This document shows positions 1-9,708 of a DNA stretch of 64,000 bases, piece after piece. A model generated the notes under the pieces. It made no database searches. It was not told the origin of the DNA and was given only the letters and a program-made list of their open reading frames with translations. The translations under genes were made by a program, and so were the position numbers. This DNA comes from Bin55 sp009840545 (GTDB taxonomy: Bacteria; Pseudomonadota; Gammaproteobacteria; Pseudomonadales; Azotimanducaceae): the NCBI GenBank assembly GCA_965208815.1, contig OZ242357.1, positions 496,001 through 560,000 of the forward strand. The letters are read 5' to 3'. How positions within the stretch are numbered: position 1 is the stretch's first letter; every line of letters begins with the position of its first letter.

Positions 1-2301
1 ATTTAGCGCGGCGATGCTGATTCCGACACCATTGAGTTCTTCGTTGTATTTGGCTAGAGCTTGTGTCGCTTCGTCCTCGGTCACAAACACTGCCGCCATT
101 GCTCCGGGGCCTGGCAGTGCACTCATGAGCCGGCCGCGAGCAGAAGCGAATCTGCAACCGTCCTCAAGACTGAATACCCCCGCTGTGCGAGACGCAGCAA
201 TTTCTCCAAGACTGTGTCCAAGTACCACGTGGGGCATCACTCCCAAGCTGCACCACAAGTCTGTCAGTGCACACTCTATTGCATAGATGCAAGGTTGAAC
301 CCACGTAGGGTCTTCCAGGTCTTTCTCAGTGCCAGGAGCGCCAAAGAGCCGGTCAATTAATGAGGCACTCCGTTCGCTCTGAATGACTTCTTCGCATTGG
401 TCAATTGTGTGCCGGAAAACTGGTTCGCTCTTGTACAGTGCTTCACCCATGCCAGCCCACTGGCTGCCCTGACCCGTGTATGCGAAGGCGATCATTGCTG
501 GGGCAGAGCACGGCTCAACTGATTCAGAGGAAATTGATTGGCGAAGTTCTTCGGTAGAGAGTTCACTTGAATCGACTAACAGAGCCTTTCGGTAGTTGAA
601 GTGACTTCTGCCAATACTTGCAGTCCAACAGAAATCAGATAGGAAGGATGTCGAATCAGAAGGGGACTCTGACTGTTTCGCCTCTTGAGCTTCTAGACAA
701 TTTGCGTATTCGTTGGCAATTTCTTCAAGTGCTGTGGTCGATTTGGCGGATAGCGGTAGAAGACGTTTGTGCCGAGTGGGTGGCTGCAATGACACTTCTT
801 CAGACATTTCTTCGCGAGAGCACAGACCTGCTACTCGATGTGCCGGCCCGTTGATTGTGTTGAACCCATCAATCGTGTCCTGCAGCGGGGTAAATTCACC
901 ACATCCTCTCAAGAGGACATGAGCGTTGGTCCCTGAGAACCCAAAGGAGTTGATGCCCGCTAAGCGTTCAGAGACGTCCTTTTGTGGCCAAGGCATGGCT
1001 TCGCTCACGACCTTGACAGGCAAACTATCCCATGCAATTTCTGAACTGGGATTCTCAAAATTCAGGTGTTTGGGAATGTGGCCAAACCTGATTGCCATGG
1101 CGGCCTTTATGACTCCGGCAACCCCCGCCGCAGGCTCGAGGTGACCGATGTTTGTCTTTACCGAACCTATTAGGAGTGGCTGGTTTGCACTTCTTCCTGC
1201 GCCGTAGATTTCTGCAGCTGCATTGATTTCTATCGGGTCTCCGACGGGCGTTCCGGTTCCGTGGGCTTCCAAGTAATCCACTTCTAGAGGCTGGATTTCG
1301 GCTTGATCGAGAGCGGCTACTATCACTGCTTTCTGCGCGCTTCCGCGAGGAACCGTCAATCCGTCGCTAGTTCCATCTTGATTAATGGCCGTTGCTGCAA
1401 CCTCTGCCCAGATGTGGTCGCCATCGCGTTGTGCGTCCTCAAGCCGTTTCAATACGACGATTCCGCATCCCTCGCCTCGCACATAGCCGTTTGCGGACTC
1501 GTCGAAAGTCTTGCAGGTGCCGTCTGGAGAGAGCATTCCTGCGTTTGCTCGAAGTTCTGTGAGTTTGCCCGACAAAATGAGCTGAACTCCGCCAGCTAGT
1601 GCAATGTCGGTTTCTCCAAGCTAAAGTGCGGTTGTTGCCTGATGCATCGCGACTAGGGACGAAGAGCATGCGGTATCGACGGTCATTGCCGGTCCTTCAA
1701 ATCCCAGCGCGAAGGAAACTCGACCGATTGCAGTATTTAGCGAGGTGCCCGTGATCGTGTAGAGACTAGCTGCAGGCTGTGATGTGTCCGCGCCACCGAG
1801 AATCAGATATCGATAGTCGTTATTGCTCATCCCTGCGTAGACGGATGCCGAAGAGCCGCGTAGTTGCTCCGGATCAATATTTGCATTTTCCAAAGCGCGC
1901 CAACTCGTTTCGAGCATCATTCGTTGCTGTGGATCGAGAAATTCCGCCTCGGAAGGAGAGATCCTGAAAAACTCAGCGTCGAACTGATCGATGTCTGTCA
2001 GAAACGCGCCGTAGCGGCAGGCACTAGGAATTGTCGAAGTGTCGTCGTACAAGTCACCGACTCGTCCCTCGCGAACTCCGGGGGGACACTCGACGACGCA
2101 TTTTGTGCCAGTTACAAGCTTTTCCCAAAATGTTGCTAGGTCTGGAGCACCAGGAAACCGACATGCCATTCCAACAATGGCAATCCGCGAGTTTGCTGAG
2201 TCCTGTGAGATGGAAATCGATCGACTTTCTGTGTCGTCGAGTCGCTCAGAGGTTGCGGATGATGGGCGACCATCGTTTTGTTCGCGTGTTACCTCGGCCA
2301 T
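1..2301 (-). pseudogene. Type I polyketide synthase, KS-AT part, interrupted by an in-frame amber codon and cut by the window edge
   Basis: Builds polyketide chains by decarboxylative condensation in the cytoplasm. I translated the whole stretch. A ketosynthase begins near residue 40 (AIVGMACRFPG), with the active-site Cys in DTACSSS at about residue 212. The catalytic His residues follow in EAHGTGT (about 347) and NIGH (about 387). An acyltransferase then begins (GQGSQ near 610, nucleophile Ser in GHSLGE near 697) and leaves the window at about residue 767. At 1621-1623 a TAG interrupts the reading frame (TTAL-stop-LGET), where relatives often carry Gln (CAG). The frame is otherwise open on both sides with no indel. 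So it is a very recent pseudogene, a sequencing error or a read-through site. Start ATG at 2301; no strong ribosome site is visible. The downstream part of the synthase lies outside the window. Confidence 0.85.
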
Positions 2302-2648
2302 TGCATTTGCCTACAGCGGTTCCTGAATTAAATTGTATAGTCGGGTAAACGCATCTCGCTTTGTGGCAGACGATGTGATCGGAACGAGCACCTGTAGAGC
2401 TGCAGGCAAATCAACTTTAACCACTAGCGTTAAACTGATTGGCCAATTGGCTTGATTTGTAGTAGTCGGGCGTACTTTGCCAATGTACGCGCCAATTACC
2501 GGCAGAACTGAATGTCGCCACGAATTTGACGCAGGGCCATGAGTGCTACCTTAAGATTTATATTGAAGTCAAACTCAATCCATTCCACAGAACGAAGACG
2601 TTCTGGACATCCCTTCATGGGTCAATCAACGAGCTAAGGCCGCACTAA
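2302..2648. other. Divergent intergenic region between PKS and SulP genes
   Basis: About 350 bases between two divergently transcribed genes, so promoters for both should lie here. An AT-rich patch near 2325-2340 (AATTAAATTGTATAG) could hold a minus-strand promoter for the PKS. I see no clear paired -35/-10 boxes, operator palindrome or small ORF that I would defend. Confidence 0.4.
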
Positions 2649-4391
2649 ATGTGGAATCTCAAAGATCTGAACGTCACCGCTGGCCTGTCTGTGGGGCTAA
2701 TTCGAAGCCTCTCCATGGGCATCTCTTTGTTCGCTGTTGCGAATCTGGTGTTCATTGGCGGGCTTCAGCCCTACGTCCTCAATGGCGCAGGAATGTTCTA
2801 TATGGGGACAGCAATACTCTGTCTGTTTCTAGCCATCTTTGGGAAATTTCCATCTCCGGTTGCCACTGCGCCCGTTCCGGTCTTGCTGGTGATGTTGGCC
2901 ATCGCAGGATCTATGGATCTGCAGGGCCACGAATTCTTTCTAACGTTTGTATTTTCGATATTTGGCTGTGCTCTGCTATCAGGATTGCTGTTCCTGGCAA
3001 TTGGACTTTTTCGATTCGCAAACTTTTTTAGGTTTATTCCTTATACGGTCTCAGCTGGAACTCTTGCTGGATCGGGGGTCTTGATTCTTCTCATGGCGTT
3101 GAAACTTGCCGGTATTAGTTGGCAACCAGAGAGTTGGCCGGGGCTGCTTGAGCCTGCCGCATTCTTGAACGCCGCTCTCAGTCTGGGTCTTGGTTTGTTC
3201 TTCATTGTCGTTTCCAAGATTTGGACTCGCGTCTGGGTGTTGCCACTGTTTTTCGTATCGTTCTGCGTCGTGTTTCACTTGATACGTTTATTACTAAATT
3301 TCTCGGTAGAGGAAACAGTATCGGCCGGGCTATTGCTCGACTTGAATTGGTCAGGTGCGCTCTGGCCAGCTTATGGACCAAGCGACATCCAATCCGTGAA
3401 TTGGGGCGTTGTAGCTAGTCAGGCAGTCAGCGGCGCTGTTCTCTTTGTGGTCTTGTTAGTTCTTACCGTGGTCAGTTTTGCTCAGCTGGAACTTGGCGCA
3501 CGTATGGAATTGGACTGGAACAGGGAGCTCAAGCTTCACGGATTTGCGAATCTTCTCTCGGGCATCGGGGGAGGTATCCCTAGCGCAACGGTTGCTTCTG
3601 CGACATTGCCAAACATTGCATTGCGGGGCAATTACCGATTAACAAGCATCGTCATGGCATTTTCGCTTGTGCTCTTTACGTTCGTCGGTTCGGATCTTCT
3701 GCGAATGCTGCCGCTTCCGGCAACAAGCGGTTTCCTGTTATTCATGGCGTTTCCACTTGTCAACGATTGGCTCATTCGTAGCCGCAAACGGTTGCATATA
3801 ACTGAATACTTGATGCTCGTACTGATTTGCATTTCCATCGTTTTCGTCGGATTCCTTGAAGCATTAGCGCTAGGACTGGTACTTAGTCTTGTCTTTTTCG
3901 CGGTGCGGTTGAGTCAAGTACGCCTTGTAGAGTCCGAGTTCACAATTAGAGAACGAAGAAGCAATCAGCAGCGTTCGATTCCGGAGGAATCGATTCTCAG
4001 TGTCTATGGACCACGCGTTCGTATCTTTCGTCTTCGCGGATACATCTTCTTTGGTAGCGCCTACACGTTCACAACGCAATTGAAAGAGGCACTGAAGAGT
4101 GAGCCGTATCCCCTGTGTGTGGTCGTCGATTTTGCGGGAGTCACAGGATTTGACCTCTCCGCTGTAGATAGCCTCCGAGGCTACATTCAATCTGCCGATT
4201 CAGGACGAGTAAGGACAGTCTTTAGCTCCGCTTCTGATCGGTTCAAACAAGAAACGCGTAGAGACTTTCCACAGCCCCTGTATGATTCCGTCGAGTGGTT
4301 GGATTCAGAAGATGCCGCATTGGCTAGAGCAGAGGAGTTGCTTCTGAGTTTCTACGGCGATGAAGTTGCCGCCGACCCCTCGCTGCCGTGA
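2649..4391 (+). CDS. SulP-family anion transporter with C-terminal STAS domain
   Basis: Inner-membrane transporter of the SulP (SLC26) family, which moves sulfate, bicarbonate or other anions; the substrate cannot be read from sequence. The 580-residue protein has a hydrophobic N-terminal half to two thirds with about ten or more predicted membrane segments. These include the stretch around FRFIPYTVSAGTLAGSG, typical of the family. A STAS domain follows from about residue 440 (CVVVDFAGVTGFDLSAVDSL). Length fits SulP-STAS proteins. ATG at 2649 with a weak AAGG upstream. Its last 32 bases overlap the next ORF in a different frame. Some SulP proteins carry a C-terminal cyclic-nucleotide-binding domain in one chain, so the two ORFs may be a split fusion or a translationally coupled pair. 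Confidence 0.88.
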   Translation: MWNLKDLNVTAGLSVGLIRSLSMGISLFAVANLVFIGGLQPYVLNGAGMFYMGTAILCLFLAIFGKFPSPVATAPVPVLLVMLAIAGSMDLQGHEFFLTFVFSIFGCALLSGLLFLAIGLFRFANFFRFIPYTVSAGTLAGSGVLILLMALKLAGISWQPESWPGLLEPAAFLNAALSLGLGLFFIVVSKIWTRVWVLPLFFVSFCVVFHLIRLLLNFSVEETVSAGLLLDLNWSGALWPAYGPSDIQSVNWGVVASQAVSGAVLFVVLLVLTVVSFAQLELGARMELDWNRELKLHGFANLLSGIGGGIPSATVASATLPNIALRGNYRLTSIVMAFSLVLFTFVGSDLLRMLPLPATSGFLLFMAFPLVNDWLIRSRKRLHITEYLMLVLICISIVFVGFLEALALGLVLSLVFFAVRLSQVRLVESEFTIRERRSNQQRSIPEESILSVYGPRVRIFRLRGYIFFGSAYTFTTQLKEALKSEPYPLCVVVDFAGVTGFDLSAVDSLRGYIQSADSGRVRTVFSSASDRFKQETRRDFPQPLYDSVEWLDSEDAALARAEELLLSFYGDEVAADPSLP

Positions 4392-4812
4392 ATTGGTGCG
4401 GCGTAGTACCTCACAAGAATTGTCCACGTACTTGGAGCGTCAGGCGAAATTTGAAGATTTAGTTGGCGACTTGGGTAACTATTGCGAGTCCATTGAATAT
4501 ACAGATCAGCAAGAGATCACGCGTGAAGACCTTTCGCCAAGAGGTATGCAATTGCTCGTGTCAGGCATAGCATCCGTGAAGTCTGACGATGGGTCTACGA
4601 TGTACCAACTTAGACCAGGATCAATAATCGAAGAGAGCAGCGCGGTCGAAGATCGCAATGCGTCAATTACCACCGTGTCAGAAGGACCGTGCAAAACGAT
4701 TTTGATAACCCCTAGGGACTTAGCTAAACTCGAGGAAGAGGATCAAACGCTGACGTCTAGGCTCTTTCGCTATATCCTCTCGGTTGGTAGCTCAGCCAGA
4801 GCTAGCGGTTAA
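4360..4812 (+). CDS. Cyclic-nucleotide-binding-like (Crp/cNMP) domain protein, partner of SulP
   Basis: A 150-residue protein whose middle (about residues 55-130) resembles a cNMP-binding beta-roll: SPRGMQLLVSGIASV, then YQLRPGSIIEESS, then a strand before a C-terminal helix. The phosphate-binding Arg of true cAMP binders (RxA after GE) is not evident, so ligand binding is doubtful. There is no DNA-binding domain. The ATG at 4360 lies inside the end of the SulP gene, giving a 32-base overlap in another frame. In relatives this domain is often the C-terminal tail of the SulP chain, so this is either a regulatory subunit made by coupled translation or the back half of a frameshifted fusion. Confidence 0.6.
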   Translation: MKLPPTPRCRELVRRSTSQELSTYLERQAKFEDLVGDLGNYCESIEYTDQQEITREDLSPRGMQLLVSGIASVKSDDGSTMYQLRPGSIIEESSAVEDRNASITTVSEGPCKTILITPRDLAKLEEEDQTLTSRLFRYILSVGSSARASG

Positions 4813-5990
4813 CGAAGCACAAACTAGATACACATAAGGCTAAATTACTACGAAAAGGCACTTATACCCGGCCAAGTGTATGCCAAAGTTCTCCAGCCGC
4901 ATTGCTTCCAAACTGTGGGTCCACTCGGCCGTGTAATGCAGGGGTTCTCAGGGAATGAGATTAACTATGAGAGTGGCTCAGTTGTCGCGTTGTCTATCAG
5001 AAACAACTATCCCAATTCAGGCATCCGATAGTGAGTTCAGCCTGAGCAAATCGAGGTTGTGCGAGGCAAGAATGAACACCAACAAACGGCTCTTTAAACG
5101 CAATTGATCAACAGAGACGTTATTGAGAATGGATGTGTGATAGACGTCAGGTTTGACAATTTGCTATGTGACCAAAACATCAGTAAAGTCGGCAACTTCC
5201 GTTTGATGTGCAATTTGAAAGTCTTGCATCTCGATACTGATGCATTTGACATCACTTAGTAAGTGAATTAGCTCTATGGGTACCTTCCGATAAGCGCAAA
5301 AAGTGGCGGCAACACCCCCGATGAGTCCCAACGAGATAGTTGGGGTCAACCTTGGACAACGTCGAAAAGGGAAAGAGCTGACTGTAACACAGCCGATTCA
5401 CGATCTTTCGTCCACATCAAGACAGAAATAGCTGGCCAGTCCCCTACAACGCCGGAAGTAGTATACCTGTTTATTTAATGCAGTAATTCCCCGAAACTGC
5501 CCTGATTCTGGGTTGCCAATGTGAGGCTCGACGCAATACTGTGTTTCGGAGTTAATGGAAAACCTTCGGTCCACAGTCGTGTCCGCATCAAGTAGGTTCG
5601 TGATTGATCCTATATTGGGAGGCAATTAGGCGATTTTCTTTGCTCTGAACTCACTATTGTTGGTGCCTCCACTGCTAGTACTGTTCTGGCTGAACCGTTC
5701 ATGACTGTCAGGAAGCATTGCTATTTGGGGGTCGTGCGGTCGGTTGTGCCCGAGATTGCGGCGATTGGGATCTGGCAGTCCTTCATGAAGGCAGCGAGCC
5801 GGCGACTCAGGGGAAACTGATTACAAGGCATCTCCCATCATTGGGTGGGAGGGGATTGAAGTTGAGCGAATTAGCTATTAGAGATGTCCATTTGGATATT
5901 AGCCGTCCTGGTCCGGAAGACTCAATCGATTTCACTCGTACCTAGGTCACAAGTCCGTCAAGTGCCAACGGAGCGGAACGCACTGCTAAA
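4813..5990. other. Long stretch without a recognisable gene
   Basis: About 1.2 kb between the cNMP-like ORF and the next candidate ORF. I found only short open stretches of 60-75 codons on either strand (for example 5718-5945 plus and 5164-5349 minus), without family motifs or good ribosome sites. A frame of about 65 codons at roughly 4828-5030 plus reads in a protein-like way (contains YYEKALIPGQVYAKVLQPH) but I do not recognise it. Most likely decayed coding sequence; no terminator or repeat stands out. Confidence 0.4.
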
Positions 5991-6419
5991 TTGTTAGGTG
6001 TACATCTGGGGCAAACCAATAGTCATCGACACAACCTCAAAGCGCTTTCGGAGTTTGTACCGAATGATTGGCAAGCGGGAGCCTTGGCGATGGACGAAGG
6101 TACCTCAAAAGCGCGTCTGGCGGCATACGAGGGTAGCTTTGAATGTGTGTCAGATACCTTGAGGCGAGTTTCAGACTCCATGAGCCTACTGTGTGTGTTG
6201 TTGTCGTCCTATTGCGAACAATTATCGATGGCGCAGTTGCGAATCTTGAACACTCTTGCTGTTTCAGACTGGACTATGGATAGTTTGCTTTCGTACCTCG
6301 AAACAGATAGAGCTCATCCTTCAGTTGTGAATCTTGCGCAGGAGACGGAAGAGGTCTTCAAGACACTGAAACAGCACTATGTCGAACGAGAGCGTTATAG
6401 CGGTCGCGACGAGAATTGA
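5991..6419 (+). CDS. Hypothetical protein, doubtful
   Basis: An open frame of about 142 codons from a TTG at 5991; the frame is open back to a TAG at 5943. The predicted chain is mixed helical and soluble, with an acidic C-terminal half (SYLETDRAHPSVVNLAQETEEVF). There is no signal peptide, membrane segment or motif that I recognise. No ATG opens it and no convincing ribosome site is seen. It lies in a gene-poor region, so it may be a remnant of a longer gene rather than a working one. Confidence 0.3.
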   Translation: MLGVHLGQTNSHRHNLKALSEFVPNDWQAGALAMDEGTSKARLAAYEGSFECVSDTLRRVSDSMSLLCVLLSSYCEQLSMAQLRILNTLAVSDWTMDSLLSYLETDRAHPSVVNLAQETEEVFKTLKQHYVERERYSGRDEN

Positions 6420-6615
6420 GAACTAGAGAAGCAAAGGGCTTATAAGCAACTTCGTCCCTGCGGTCCCTTACACGCAAATCCCGCAACGAGTGGACTGGTC
6501 GTAAACAGAGTCGCATACTCTGGACAGGTAATGACATCTCGTACCATTAGTCTTCATACGTCACGGTAGTCTAGCCAACGTACAAGTACGGTTTCGGAGT
6601 GGGAGGGGAATTGAA

Positions 6616-8049
6616 ATGGACGCGGCGCAATTGAGGTCGGATCTCGGCCACCCAGTAATTGATGCAGATGGTCACTGGCTCGAATATGGTCCCGTGGTCG
6701 TCGAAGGAATGCGCAAGATCGGAGGTTCGGTTGCCACTAATGCTGTGCGTGCCAACGGCGGTCGAGTAGGGAAGAGCTTGCAAATGTCCCCGGCGGAACG
6801 AAGACATGAAAACGTCGCTCAAGAGGCTTTCTGGGGAGCACCAACCAAGAACACTCGGGATAGGGCGACGGCAATGATGCCAAGACTGCTGTACGAACGG
6901 CTAGATGAATTTGGCATCGACTTTGCAATTTTGTACCCAACCATGGGATTGGGTTTGCCGCGAGTAAATGATCGAGAGTCACGAGTTGCAGCTTGTAGTG
7001 CTTTCAATACTTTCTGTGCTGATCTCTTTGATCCCCTGAGCGATCGCATCACACCTGCCGCTGTCATACCCATGCACGAGCCCGAAGAGGCGATTGCGGA
7101 ACTGGAGCATGCAGTTCAAGACTTGGGTTACAAGGTAGTAATGATGAACAGCATGATTGACCGACCAGTCCCAGCTGTGGAAGAGTCGAATCCAGGTGCT
7201 GCGAGCATGGTGAGATGGTTCGACATGTTTGGAATTGATAGTGCATATGACTACGACCCAGTTTGGCAAAAGTGCCGAGAACTCAATGTGTCACCTACCT
7301 TTCACAGAGGGTCTCGTGGTCGCGCGTTTCGCATGTCCGTGTCCAACTTCTGCTACAACCACATTGGACACTTTGCCGCAGCGTCCGAAGCCGTTTGCAA
7401 AGCACTCTTCCTGGGAGGTGTCACGCGTCGTTTCTCTGACTTGAACTTTGCATTCCTGGAAGGCGGCGTGGGATTTGCGTGCTTGCTCTACGCCGATCTC
7501 ATAGGTCATTGGCACATTCGGAATCACAAGGCCTTGTCTTATACCGATCCAGGAAATCTGGACGTTGCCATGTTGGAAGACCTCGCTGAACAATATGGAG
7601 GTCCCGAGATGGCTGCAGCGGTCAAGGAACGAAAGAGCATTAGTACTAGAAACGACGAGAGAACCATAGGTGGAATTCAGGAGTTAGACGACTACTCGCG
7701 ATGTGAAATCGAAGAAGTAGGTGACTTCATCGACCTGTTTGTAGACAGGTTCTACTTTGGTTGCGAAGCTGATGACAGCTCGAATGCATGGGCGTTCAAC
7801 CGAAAGAACAATCCACTCGGGGCAGAGATCAAAGCTCTATTCGGTTCGGATATCGGTCACTTCGATGTACAGGACATGTCCGAAGTCCTACCTGAGGCCT
7901 ACGAACTGGTTGAACACGAGAACATCACTCGTGATGATTTTCGGCGGTTCGTCTTTGAGAATCCAGTGAAATTCTGGGGAGAAACGAATCCGAATTTCTT
8001 CGAAGGTACGAGAGTTGCGAAATCTGCGAGGTCTATACTAGTCTGCTAG
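6616..8049 (+). CDS. Amidohydrolase-family (Amidohydro_2) metal-dependent hydrolase or decarboxylase
   Basis: A 477-residue TIM-barrel enzyme of the amidohydrolase 2 type, a family including ACMSD-like decarboxylases and C-C hydrolases. An N-terminal VIDADGH replaces the usual DxHxH metal motif. PTFHRGSRG in the middle resembles the family's central His strand. FGSDIGHFD near residue 415 carries the late conserved Asp, followed by a family-typical end (ITRDDFRRFVFENPVKFW). The ATG at 6616 has a strong GGAGGGG ribosome site 8-9 bases upstream. It is the first gene of a plus-strand set with a CoA-transferase and several oxidoreductases, which suggests catabolism of an organic or cyclic acid. 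The exact substrate is unknown. Length is above the family's usual 300-400 residues, owing to insertions. Confidence 0.8.
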   Translation: MDAAQLRSDLGHPVIDADGHWLEYGPVVVEGMRKIGGSVATNAVRANGGRVGKSLQMSPAERRHENVAQEAFWGAPTKNTRDRATAMMPRLLYERLDEFGIDFAILYPTMGLGLPRVNDRESRVAACSAFNTFCADLFDPLSDRITPAAVIPMHEPEEAIAELEHAVQDLGYKVVMMNSMIDRPVPAVEESNPGAASMVRWFDMFGIDSAYDYDPVWQKCRELNVSPTFHRGSRGRAFRMSVSNFCYNHIGHFAAASEAVCKALFLGGVTRRFSDLNFAFLEGGVGFACLLYADLIGHWHIRNHKALSYTDPGNLDVAMLEDLAEQYGGPEMAAAVKERKSISTRNDERTIGGIQELDDYSRCEIEEVGDFIDLFVDRFYFGCEADDSSNAWAFNRKNNPLGAEIKALFGSDIGHFDVQDMSEVLPEAYELVEHENITRDDFRRFVFENPVKFWGETNPNFFEGTRVAKSARSILVC

Positions 8050-8252
8050 CAATACAGTTGTCCTCTATTTCGTTGAGGGTGTTCGGCCGGCGTTCGCGGA
8101 TAATCGCATCCTTACATCGAGTACTCGGCTGACTGTTGCCAGCGAAACTAGAAGAATAGAGACGATCCCAGGTTTTTGCGCGAGAACGCTGTTCGTCAAA
8201 GTGTAGGTTCTAGGATTCGGGTGACAAACTAATCGTTGTGATACCAACGATT

Positions 8253-8329
8253 TGGTACGCCCGCAGGGACTCGAACCCCGAACCCCCAGGTTCGAAGCCT
8301 GGTGCTCTATCCAGTTGAGCTACGGGCGC
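8253..8329 (-). tRNA. tRNA-Arg (anticodon TCG)
   Basis: Reading the minus strand gives a full cloverleaf. The acceptor GCGCCCG pairs with CGGGCGT (one G-U). The D-arm is GCTC/GAGC with GGA in the loop (A20, an arginine identity base). The anticodon stem CCAGG/CCTGG encloses loop CTTCGAA with anticodon TCG. A five-base variable loop and a T-arm CGGGG-TTCGAGT-CCCTG complete it. Discriminator A and an encoded CCA end follow at 8253-8256. It reads CGA and probably CGG codons. It stands alone between the amidohydrolase and CoA-transferase genes, on the opposite strand. Confidence 0.96.
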
Positions 8330-8392
8330 ATGAGCAGACTGTGATTATATGAAGGCAAAACAACGAACTCCAGCGAAGTTTCAAGGGAAGAC

Positions 8393-9601
8393 ATGGATCC
8401 TGAATCCTTAACAACGGAACATCCTCTAGCTGGGATTACGGTATTGGATTTCGGCCAAATCTACAACGGTCCCTATTGCGGCCACCTAATGGCTATGGCT
8501 GGAGCCCGAGTAATCAAGGTGGAGAATCCCGACGGAGAAACGCTAAGGAATTCCCATGCTTGGTCGGGTGAAGGTTACCCCTTCAAAGCACTAAATGGAA
8601 ACAAGGAAACCATTACTCTAAATTTCAAACATCCGGAAGGTCAGCGCTTACTCAAAGAGGCGGTTCGAAATGTAGACGTTCTCATAGAGAACTTTCGACC
8701 CGGTACGATGGCAAAGTATGGTGTCGGTAGCGAAGTGCTTACGGACATCAATCCACGACTGATATACGCTGCAGGTACGGGCTATGGCCAGAATGGCCCG
8801 CATGCTGACTACTTGGCAATGGACATCACTGTGCAGGCGATGTCCGGGGTAGTTTCGGTAACAGGTCACGAGGGAGATCCCCCACTAAAGTCCGGACCCG
8901 CAATTTGCGACATGCTCGGGGGCGTTCATCTCTACGGTGCAATTACGACGGCACTGTATCGACGAGAGAAGACTGGCTTGGGTGCAGTGCTCGACATAGC
9001 CATGCAAGATGCTGTGATTCCTACGCTTTGCTCTGCGATAGGTGCGTTCTACAAGTCGGGCAATAATCCTCCTCGCACGGGAAATCATCATCAAGCTCGA
9101 GCCATTGCCCCCTACAACATCTACCCAACGAACGACGGACACGTGGCAATCATTTGCATTAGAGAGGGTCATTGGCAAAAACTTACGTCCGCGATGGAGC
9201 GACCGGAACTACTTGAAGACGACCAATTTGAGGACATGGGGAAGCGATCCCAAAATATGGAGAGAACCGATGCGGTCGTTCAGGAATGGTCACAAGAGCG
9301 GTCAATCCAGGAAGTATTCGCGACATGTCAGGAATTTGGGGTTCCCTGTTCTCCCGTACAAACACTCTCAGACGTGCTAAACGATCCCCATCTTCTACAA
9401 CGGGGCATGTTGAAGGAAGTCACGGGTCCGGACAGTCGTCCGATGACGTTGTTTGGTACACCTATTCAATTCGAAGACATTCGACCACCCGATCCGGCTA
9501 TGCCGAGGAAGCTTGGACAGGACAATGAGTCGGTTTACGGCGAATTGCTAGGACTCTCGCAACAGGAGGTCGCGAAGTGCCGTCGAACAGGAGTTCTCTA
9601 G
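8393..9601 (+). CDS. Class III CoA-transferase (CaiB/BaiF family)
   Basis: Transfers CoA between acyl groups in the cytoplasm through an aspartyl-CoA mixed anhydride. The 402-residue protein has the family opening (PLAGITVLDFGQIYNGPYCG), the CoA-binding region ARVIKVENPDGE, NFRPGTMAKYGVG, and the nucleophile Asp in YLAMDITVQAMSG. The GTGYGQNGP loop precedes it. Length is normal. ATG at 8393 follows an AGGGAAG ribosome site. Its place after the amidohydrolase suggests it activates a carboxylic acid intermediate of the same pathway. Formyl-CoA, carnitine, succinyl or other donors cannot be told apart by eye. Confidence 0.9.
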   Translation: MDPESLTTEHPLAGITVLDFGQIYNGPYCGHLMAMAGARVIKVENPDGETLRNSHAWSGEGYPFKALNGNKETITLNFKHPEGQRLLKEAVRNVDVLIENFRPGTMAKYGVGSEVLTDINPRLIYAAGTGYGQNGPHADYLAMDITVQAMSGVVSVTGHEGDPPLKSGPAICDMLGGVHLYGAITTALYRREKTGLGAVLDIAMQDAVIPTLCSAIGAFYKSGNNPPRTGNHHQARAIAPYNIYPTNDGHVAIICIREGHWQKLTSAMERPELLEDDQFEDMGKRSQNMERTDAVVQEWSQERSIQEVFATCQEFGVPCSPVQTLSDVLNDPHLLQRGMLKEVTGPDSRPMTLFGTPIQFEDIRPPDPAMPRKLGQDNESVYGELLGLSQQEVAKCRRTGVL

Positions 9602-9708
9602 GTCTCATCGAGAACGTAGTTTGCCGAAACTAACAAAAGGCAAACAGGCTGCGTGATACGCTATTGCGAGACAGAATTTGTCAAAACCAAAGACGAGAAG
9701 ATATCGTA

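Noticed and set aside
1..2301. Use of TAG as a sense codon in this genome
   Set aside because: Other clear genes, such as argG, end in TAG at their expected C-termini, so general recoding is not supported.
5718..5945. Small plus-strand gene of 75 codons
   Set aside because: No ribosome site, no motif and unusual composition; treated as part of the gene-poor stretch.
9602..9708. FMN riboswitch before ribBA
   Set aside because: The gap of about 100 bases is too short and lacks the conserved FMN-riboswitch helices.
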